Source of the DNA: an uncultured Acidobacteriota bacterium
GTDB lineage: Bacteria; Acidobacteriota; Vicinamibacteria; Vicinamibacterales; UBA2999
NCBI GenBank assembly: GCA_902826515.1
Contig: CADEFD010000043.1
Location: 1 to 32,812, forward strand
Length of the DNA: 32,812 nucleotides
Direction of reading: 5' to 3'
The number at the start of each line of letters is the position of its first letter. Positions within the stretch are counted from its first letter, which is position 1. The notes under the pieces are model-generated. The model was not told the origin of the DNA. It saw only the letters and a program-made list of their open reading frames with translations, and searched no databases. The translations under genes were made by a program, and so were the position numbers. This document shows, piece by piece, positions 28,427-32,812 of this stretch.

Positions 28427-29109
28427 TCGCGGCCGGCGCGATCCGGCGGGAGGGCGTCGGCCGACACGACGCGCGGCGGCGCCGCCGCGCCGAGCGTCTT
28501 CGTGGCCACGAGCGCGCCCACCGACACGCCGGCGCCGATGCCGCCCATCGCCACGATGAGCACGACGAGGCCGGCGCGCGCGGTCAGGCTCGCGGCACTG
28601 AACGACGCCGTGGCCGGACGGGCCGTGGGCGGCGCCACCGTGCGCGCCGACTGCACGTAGAGCGCGAGTTCGTGCGGCCCCTGCGCGGCCGGGAAACACG
28701 TGAGGGCGGCGCCGAAGGCGCGCGCGCTGCCGACGGCCGCTGGCGTGCGCCGTGCCCGTTCGGAGGCCTCCCACACCGGCATCGGGCAGTCGCCCGTGCG
28801 CAGGATGCCGGTGAGCAGACGGCCCACCGCCTTCACCGTGCTGATGTCGTCGGCCGGGCCGGCGGCGGGAAACGAGACCTGGCCGGCGGTCGAGACGCGG
28901 ATGGCGTCGAGCGCCGGCGCGGCCTCGCCGGGGGCGAGCTGCGCGCAGACGGCCTGCACGACCGCCACGGCCTCGACCCAGGTGGGCTCCACGCGCGCGA
29001 TGACGTCGACGAGGCGCATCACATGTCCGGCCGTGCCGGCAGCGGCACCGGAAGCCCGCGGCGGGCGCGCCTGCAGGACCATGGCGTGGGTCGCTTCAGC
29101 GATCGTCAT
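28423..29109 (-). CDS. Unknown protein with C-terminal membrane helix
   Basis: I do not recognise this 228-aa protein. It begins MTIAEATHAMVLQ at ATG 29109, overlapping the PilZ gene stop by 4 bp (ATGA). Residues ~30-150 look like a soluble helical domain (VMRLVDVIARVEPTWVEAVA, ISTVKAVGRLLTGILRTGD, AFGAALTCFPAAQGPHELALY). A single hydrophobic helix follows near residues 178-205 (ARAGLVVLIVAMGGIGAGVSVG). A C-terminal tail of about 25 residues ends the chain. No signal peptide is seen, so the large domain is probably cytoplasmic with a C-terminal anchor. Coupling to a PilZ protein suggests a c-di-GMP-related or surface role, as inference only. Confidence 0.72.
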   Translation of the reverse strand: MTIAEATHAMVLQARPPRASGAAAGTAGHVMRLVDVIARVEPTWVEAVAVVQAVCAQLAPGEAAPALDAIRVSTAGQVSFPAAGPADDISTVKAVGRLLTGILRTGDCPMPVWEASERARRTPAAVGSARAFGAALTCFPAAQGPHELALYVQSARTVAPPTARPATASFSAASLTARAGLVVLIVAMGGIGAGVSVGALVATKTLGAAAPPRVVSADALPPDRAGRD

Positions 29110-29537
29110 GCGGGGCGCTCCAGCAGCACGGTCATGTCGGTGGCGCCCGCGGACGCGTCCATCGCGGGCGGCGGCGTGCTGGTGGGCGCCGTGGCGGCGA
29201 ACACCATAGCGGCGCGGTAGCGCAGCGGCGCGAGACGATCGACCCAGCAGCGGACGATCTGGCCGTTGGCAACCATGCGATCCGACGGCGCGCCCTCCTC
29301 GACCGGGCGCGAGAGCTTCAGCGCGCTGCGCGTGCCGGGACGAATCCATTCGTGGAGTTCGACGAGCGCGCCACCGGTCGAGACGTTGAGGACGCGCACG
29401 TAGACGCCCTGCGACAGGGTGGCGTCGACCTCGAGCCCGAGGACTTCGGCACTGAGACGGGGCTGCGAGCGCCGATCGCGGTCAGCAGCCAGGGAAAGCG
29501 GGGAGAACGGATTCTGGAGGGTGCCGGACGTGTTCAT
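29106..29537 (-). CDS. PilZ domain protein
   Basis: A 143-aa PilZ-type protein. DRRSQPRLSAEVLGLEV gives the RRxxxR-like c-di-GMP contact near residues 21-29, and NVSTGGALVEL near 51-61 gives the (D/N)xSxxG motif. The remaining beta strands (SALKLSRP, ANGQIVRCWVD, YRAAMVFAA) are consistent with the barrel. The ~15-residue C-terminal tail is Pro/Thr rich. Its stop overlaps the ATG of the membrane-anchored unknown protein, so the two should be made together. The only Shine-Dalgarno-like bases (GGTGGGG) lie in a hairpin directly before ATG 29537. Confidence 0.82.
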   Translation of the reverse strand: MNTSGTLQNPFSPLSLAADRDRRSQPRLSAEVLGLEVDATLSQGVYVRVLNVSTGGALVELHEWIRPGTRSALKLSRPVEEGAPSDRMVANGQIVRCWVDRLAPLRYRAAMVFAATAPTSTPPPAMDASAGATDMTVLLERPA

Positions 29538-29555
29538 GCTGCCCCACCAGGCAGC
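29538..29555 (-). promoter_or_regulatory. Hairpin enclosing the PilZ gene's ribosome binding site
   Basis: A perfect 6-bp stem GCTGCC/GGCAGC with a 6-nt loop ends at the base next to ATG 29537. On the minus strand the loop and 3' arm hold GGTGGGG, the likely Shine-Dalgarno. Confidence 0.4.
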
Positions 29556-29742
29556 ACGGACCGTACCACGCGCATTTCCTTAACAATCCGGCCGTTTGCA
29601 CAGGATTACATGCCCGATTAGTCCACGCTGAGCACTGCTCTTATCCTCGATTCGGCTGACTTTTCGAACCGCCGAACGCAGCAACCAAGACTTCTCGCAC
29701 GTCCCAGGTCGCGCCAGTGAGCTATGCCATGATGGCGGCCGC
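29556..29742. other. AT-richer divergent intergenic region
   Basis: A gap between the PilZ gene and the MFS gene, less GC-rich than the genes. It should hold both promoters. CATGAT (29728-29733) lies 9 nt before the MFS ATG. I see no riboswitch consensus or other clear element. Confidence 0.35.
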
Positions 29743-31029
29743 ATGCCGGCGCCCCCGCCCCCCTCCGTCACTGCCGTCGCGGCCCTGCGCCGGCGCCTCA
29801 TCCCGTTCCTGTTCCTGCTCTACGTCGTCGCCTACCTCGACCGCGTGAACATCGGCTTCGCGGCCCTCGACATGAACCGCGACCTCGGCTTCTCGGCGAC
29901 GGTCTACGGCCTCGGGTCGGGCATCTTCTTCGTGTCGTACACGCTGCTCGAAGTCCCGAGCAACCTCATCCTGGCCCGCGTGGGCGCCCGGGCCTGGATC
30001 GGCCGCATCATGCTGACCTGGGGGCTGGTGTCGATCGGCATGGCCTTCGTGCGCGACGCGACTACGTTCTACCTGCTGCGTTTCCTGCTCGGCGCCGCCG
30101 AAGCCGGCTTCTTCCCCGGCATCATCTACTACCTCACGCAGTGGTTCCCGTCGCGGGAACGCGCGCACGCGGTGGCGCTCTTCATGACCGGCACCGCGAT
30201 TGCGGGCGTCATCGGCGGGCCGATCTCGAGCGGCCTGCTGCTCTTCGACGGCGTGTTCGGGCTGCGCGGCTGGCAGTGGCTCTTCGTCATCGAAGGGATC
30301 CCGGCCATCCTGCTCGCGCCGGTGGTCTGGCGGCGTCTCGATACCCGCCCCGCCGAGGCGCGCTGGCTGTCGGAGGCCGAACGCACCTGGCTCGTCTCGA
30401 CCCTGGAGGCGGAGGCGCACGCCTCACCCGGCGCGCATCACGACATGCGCGGGGCCCTCCGCTCGGGGCGCCTGTGGCGTCTGGCCGCCATCTACTTCTG
30501 CATCGTGCTGGCCTTCTACGGCGTGAGCTTCTGGCTGCCGCAGATCGTGCAGTCGCTCGGCACGCTGCCCTCGAGCGCCGTGGCGCTCATCTCGTCGCTG
30601 CCGTATGTGGTCGCCGCCGTGGGCATGGTGTTCGTGGGCCGCAGTTCCGATCGCACGGGCGAACGACGGCGCCACGTGGCGATCCCCGCGCTCATCGGCG
30701 CGGCCGGCTTCGTGGCCGCAGCCACCGTGCCCGCCTCCGTCACGCTGTCGCTCATGGCGCTTTCGGTGGCGGCCTTCGGCATCTGGGGCGCGCTCGGGCC
30801 GTTCTGGGCGCTGCCCACGGCCTTCCTGCGCGGCACGGCGGCGGCCGGCGGCGTGGCCCTCGTGAACGCCGTCGGCAACATCGGCGGGTTCGTCGGCCCG
30901 ACGCTCGTCGGCTACGCGCGGGATGCCACCGGCAGCTTCGCCGCCGGCCTGTGGGTGCTGGCGGCTGGACTGGTCGCCGGCGCGCTGCTCACGCTTGGCC
31001 TGCCGGATGAAACGCCGAATCGCCCATAA
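29743..31029 (+). CDS. MFS transporter, ACS (anion:cation symporter) type
   Basis: A 428-aa major facilitator with 12 predicted TM helices. The N-terminus RRRLIPFLFLLYVVAYLDRVNIGFAAL is the typical start of the ACS family (tartrate/phthalate/hexuronate symporters). FLLGAAEAGFFPGIIYYL and TQWFPSRERAHAVALFM, the family's TM4-TM5 signature, follow. The second half contains VGRSSDRTGERRRHVAIPAL, the loop 8-9 charge motif. It would import an organic acid with protons; the actual substrate is not predictable. It has no obvious metabolic partner next to it apart from pirin, 43 nt downstream. CATGAT 9 nt before the ATG suggests a very short leader. Confidence 0.93.
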   Translation: MPAPPPPSVTAVAALRRRLIPFLFLLYVVAYLDRVNIGFAALDMNRDLGFSATVYGLGSGIFFVSYTLLEVPSNLILARVGARAWIGRIMLTWGLVSIGMAFVRDATTFYLLRFLLGAAEAGFFPGIIYYLTQWFPSRERAHAVALFMTGTAIAGVIGGPISSGLLLFDGVFGLRGWQWLFVIEGIPAILLAPVVWRRLDTRPAEARWLSEAERTWLVSTLEAEAHASPGAHHDMRGALRSGRLWRLAAIYFCIVLAFYGVSFWLPQIVQSLGTLPSSAVALISSLPYVVAAVGMVFVGRSSDRTGERRRHVAIPALIGAAGFVAAATVPASVTLSLMALSVAAFGIWGALGPFWALPTAFLRGTAAAGGVALVNAVGNIGGFVGPTLVGYARDATGSFAAGLWVLAAGLVAGALLTLGLPDETPNRP

Positions 31030-31038
31030 GCATCAGAA

Positions 31039-31054
31039 CAGTGTTATCACACTG
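31039..31054. promoter_or_regulatory. Perfect palindrome upstream of pirin, possible operator
   Basis: CAGTGT-TATC-ACACTG is a perfect 6-bp inverted repeat with 4-nt spacer in the 43-nt gap between the MFS and pirin genes. It overlaps a TATCAC that could serve as a -10. It could be a dimeric repressor site or, less likely given no T-tract, a terminator. Confidence 0.45.
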
Positions 31055-31072
31055 ACTTCCTCTGGAGGGTCC

Positions 31073-31996
31073 ATGTCGATTCGCGCCGTCCGTTCCCACG
31101 TCCTTGCCACGCCCACCCTCGAAGGGGCCGGCGTGCACCTGCGCCGCGCGTTCGGCTTCGGCGACACCGAGAGCACCGATCCGTTCCTGCTGCTCGATGA
31201 TTTCCGGAACGACGTGCCCGACGACTACCTGCGCGGCTTTCCCTGGCATCCGCACCGCGGCATCGAGACCATCACCTACGTGCTCGCCGGCACCGTCGAT
31301 CACGCCGACAGCCTCGGCAACGAAGGCGCCATCGGCCCCGGCGACGTGCAGTGGATGACCGCCGGGCGCGGCATCGTGCACCAGGAGATGCCGCACGGAG
31401 ACCCGGCCGGTCGCATGCACGGCTTCCAGCTCTGGGCCAACCTGCCCTCGGCGCAGAAAATGACGGCGCCGCGCTATCAGGAAGTGGCGTCGAAGGACGT
31501 CACCGAGGTGACCGACGACGACGGCACGAAGGTGCGGATCATCGCCGGCGACTTCTGGGGCCGGCGCGGTCCGGTCGAGGGCATTGCGGCGTCACCGCAG
31601 TATCTCGACATCACGGTGCCGGCGGGCGTCGAGCGCACGATCCCGGTGGCGCGGTCGCAGAACGTGTTCGCCTACGTGTTCGACGGCAGCGGCGCGTTCC
31701 GCGACGCCTCGGAGCCGCGCGCGGTGGCGACCGACGTGGTGACGCCCGGCGGCCTGCTCGACGACGATCGGGCGCGCTACGGCACGGACGTCGCGAATCG
31801 CTCGCTCACGGTGTTCGACGCGGGTGATGAGATCCGCGTGCGGGCTGGTGACGAGGGCATGCGCTTCCTGCTCGTGTCTGGCGCGCCGATCCGCGAGCCG
31901 ATCGCATGGCGGGGCCCGGTCGTGATGAACACGCAGGAAGAGATCGCGCAGGCGTTCGCGCAGCTCCGCGCGGGGACGTTCCTGGATATCCGCTAG
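31073..31996 (+). CDS. Pirin family protein
   Basis: A 307-aa bicupin pirin. The metal site is visible in WHPHRGIETITYVL (two His, residues ~57-59) and GRGIVHQEMPHGD (His and Glu, ~101-103), with MHGFQLWANLP after it. GVERTIPVARSQNVFAYVFDGSG opens the second cupin. Bacterial pirins (E. coli YhhW) can act as quercetin dioxygenases; others are regulatory. The one here keeps all four iron ligands. ATG 31073 has GGAGG at 31064-31068; an upstream extension is shadow. It lies downstream of the MFS gene with a palindromic site between, so it may have its own promoter. Confidence 0.93.
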   Translation: MSIRAVRSHVLATPTLEGAGVHLRRAFGFGDTESTDPFLLLDDFRNDVPDDYLRGFPWHPHRGIETITYVLAGTVDHADSLGNEGAIGPGDVQWMTAGRGIVHQEMPHGDPAGRMHGFQLWANLPSAQKMTAPRYQEVASKDVTEVTDDDGTKVRIIAGDFWGRRGPVEGIAASPQYLDITVPAGVERTIPVARSQNVFAYVFDGSGAFRDASEPRAVATDVVTPGGLLDDDRARYGTDVANRSLTVFDAGDEIRVRAGDEGMRFLLVSGAPIREPIAWRGPVVMNTQEEIAQAFAQLRAGTFLDIR

Positions 31997-32002
31997 CGTG
32001 CG

Positions 32003-32043
32003 GGAGCCGCGGATCGAACGGTCGCCGTTCGGTTCGTGGCTCC
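32003..32043. terminator. Hairpin between converging pirin and yjfB-like genes
   Basis: GGAGCC (32003-32008) pairs with GGCTCC (32038-32043), and GAACGG-TCG-CCGTTC forms the inner stem. It begins 6 nt after the pirin stop and ends 4 nt before the stop of the minus-strand small gene, so it could serve both. No T-tract. Confidence 0.5.
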
Positions 32044-32047
32044 GTCG

Positions 32048-32215
32048 TTATGCGTAGGTATCGATACGCCCCGGCGCGGCGGAAGGCGCGTCCTTCACCA
32101 ACTCCACGAGCGCCTGGCCGACTTCCTTAGTGACGTCCTGCTGCTTCTTGAGCACCATGACTTCACGCTGGGCTTCGAGGGCGGCCGCGGAGGAGGAGGC
32201 GGAGTTGACGTTCAT
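32048..32215 (-). CDS. YjfB-like putative motility protein (55 aa)
   Basis: A 55-residue protein reading MNVNSASSSAALEAQREV at the start, then MVLKKQQDVTKEVGQALVEL, and ending GRIDTYA. This matches the small YjfB family ('putative motility protein'): a Ser/Ala-rich N-terminus, a central helix with VLKK...Q...GQALV..L, and a short terminal motif in which a hydrophobic/Asp pair precedes the last residues. Molecular function is not known; members are associated with flagellar regulons. It lacks a Shine-Dalgarno, but a sigma-28-like promoter ends 8 nt before ATG 32215, which strongly supports it as a real gene and links it to motility. It converges with pirin and has no flagellar neighbours in the window. 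Confidence 0.8.
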   Translation of the reverse strand: MNVNSASSSAAALEAQREVMVLKKQQDVTKEVGQALVELVKDAPSAAPGRIDTYA

Positions 32216-32223
32216 GGCCTGAG

Positions 32224-32250
32224 GAATCGGCCATCGGGCGGAAAGCTTGA
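32224..32250 (-). promoter_or_regulatory. Sigma-28 (FliA)-like promoter
   Basis: On the minus strand: TCAA (32250-32247), exactly 15 nt, GCCGATTC (32231-32224). The enteric sigma-28 consensus is TAAA-N15-GCCGATAA, so 3 of 4 and 6 of 8 bases match at the correct spacing. The start codon is 8 nt further on. Confidence 0.65.
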
Positions 32251-32274
32251 ATGGTGCCCGGCGCTGGCAGTAAC

Positions 32275-32470
32275 GGCCGACCTGACGCAGTCCGATCGTC
32301 GGCTCCGCTTCGCGCGTCGGTCACTCGCACCTCTCGGCGACTTGCGCCTGTACAAGCCCTTAGGGGGCCCCCATCCCCTGCCCAGATGACGCCCGCACTC
32401 TCGGTGCGAGTGTCGGATCCGTTCGCGCCGCGCTCAGAGTCGCCGCCGGTCGGACCGCGTCACGTCGGCC
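32275..32470. repeat. Nested inverted-repeat element, copy 2
   Basis: Same element as at 17341-17527, in the same orientation. The ends are 29-nt inverted repeats with about 25 pairs (32275-32303 and 32442-32470). The inner 10-bp repeat CACTCGCACC/GGTGCGAGTG is conserved (32322-32331, 32403-32412). The outermost 9 nt (GGCCGACCT) differ from copy 1, yet pair with their own partner (ACGTCGGCC). The copy lies 91 bp beyond the 3' end of tRNA-Cys. The remaining ~90 bp up to the tRNA show nothing recognisable. Confidence 0.8.
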
Positions 32471-32561
32471 ACGCCGCCAACATACGGTTGACCGCGCGTG
32501 CGCGCTCTGTTCTTGCCGAGGGGACCTCAGCCACAGTGCCCGTGAATTGAGTGCGGAGGAC

Positions 32562-32635
<74 letters not shown>

Positions 32636-32694
32636 GCTTGGAACTGGTGGGGATCGTGCGGTCGGGGGCTAGTGTCTCACAAGACCGTGCCGTC

Positions 32695-32758
32695 CGCCTT
32701 CGCCCGCGCTGCGGGCTTCGGCGAGACAACCTTCGCTGAGCACCATGGAGCGAAAGTT
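32695..32758. repeat. Two hairpins between tRNA-Gly and tRNA-Cys
   Basis: Hairpin A: CGCC-TTC-GCCCGC, loop GCT, GCGGGC-TTC-GGCG (32695-32723). Hairpin B: AACCTTCGCT (32728-32737) pairs 9/10 with AGCGAAAGTT (32749-32758), reaching the tRNA-Gly CCA end. These could guide tRNA processing or be a dispersed palindromic repeat. Confidence 0.5.
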
Positions 32759-32812
32759 GGAGCGGGAAACGGGATTCGAACCCGCGACTTCGACCTTGGC
32801 AAGGTCGCACTC
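32758..32812 (-). tRNA. tRNA-Gly (anticodon GCC), 5' part cut by window edge
   Basis: The 3' 55 nt of a tRNA. The anticodon arm CGACC-TTGCCAA-GGTCG carries GCC, the T-arm GCGGG-TTCGAAT-CCCGT follows, and the acceptor 3' strand TTCCCGC ends T-CCA. The D-arm and 5' acceptor strand lie beyond the window. Confidence 0.93.

Noticed and set aside
29538..29742. c-di-GMP riboswitch upstream of the PilZ gene
   Set aside because: A GCAAAC string is present, but the conserved GEMM core and paired helices are not.

Overview
The window is about 32.8 kb of very GC-rich bacterial chromosome. It is densely packed, with many 4-bp ATGA/GTGA gene overlaps, several GTG starts and few gaps. Gene content (RND pump, exported M13 and YpfJ-type metallopeptidases, a TPR-containing sigma-54 activator, PilZ proteins, a YjfB-like small protein, a CxxC small protein ending in DCCGW) suggests an aerobic, possibly flagellated, heterotrophic acidobacterium, perhaps of the Vicinamibacteria. 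That placement is inference from style and gene content; the window has no rRNA or other phylogenetic marker.

Layout. (1) 1-2296: 3' part of an RND efflux pump, facing a long minus-strand block. (2) 8510-2327, minus: PP2C phosphatase, then tesA-like lipase / ABC ATPase / FtsX-type permease, then a DksA-type zinc-finger protein, an unknown helical protein and folK; within each group the genes overlap by 4 bp. (3) 8620-11580: large TPR + AAA+ sigma-54 activator, divergent from the phosphatase with promoters that share the -35 region. (4) 11757-17234: PilZ protein, DUF1028 + metallo-beta-lactamase pair (minus), M13 peptidase, YpfJ-type peptidase (minus). (5) 17235-17740: noncoding, with a nested inverted-repeat element, a second nested palindrome and tRNA-Leu(UAA). 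(6) 17783-22841: YyaL/DUF255 thioredoxin-domain protein, a PfpI-like protein lacking the catalytic Cys, YihY membrane protein, sigma-54 response regulator. (7) 22911-28426: a 59-aa zinc-ribbon-like protein and a leucine-degradation (liu-type) cluster: carboxyltransferase, methylglutaconyl-CoA hydratase, biotin carboxylase, separate biotin carrier, HMG-CoA lyase. (8) 28423-31996: membrane-anchored unknown protein and PilZ protein (minus), MFS transporter, pirin. (9) 32048-32812: a 55-aa YjfB-like protein behind a sigma-28-like promoter, a second copy of the inverted-repeat element, tRNA-Cys(GCA) and partial tRNA-Gly(GCC).

The clearest pathway is region 7: its products together should convert 3-methylcrotonyl-CoA to acetoacetate and acetyl-CoA; the isovaleryl-CoA dehydrogenase step is not in the window. 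The most interesting unexplained structure is the ~180-bp palindromic element found twice, each time about 100 bp downstream of a minus-strand tRNA gene. Its outermost arms differ in sequence between copies but stay self-complementary in each. A second theme is -10 boxes lying 6-9 nt before start codons, which suggests frequent leaderless transcripts.
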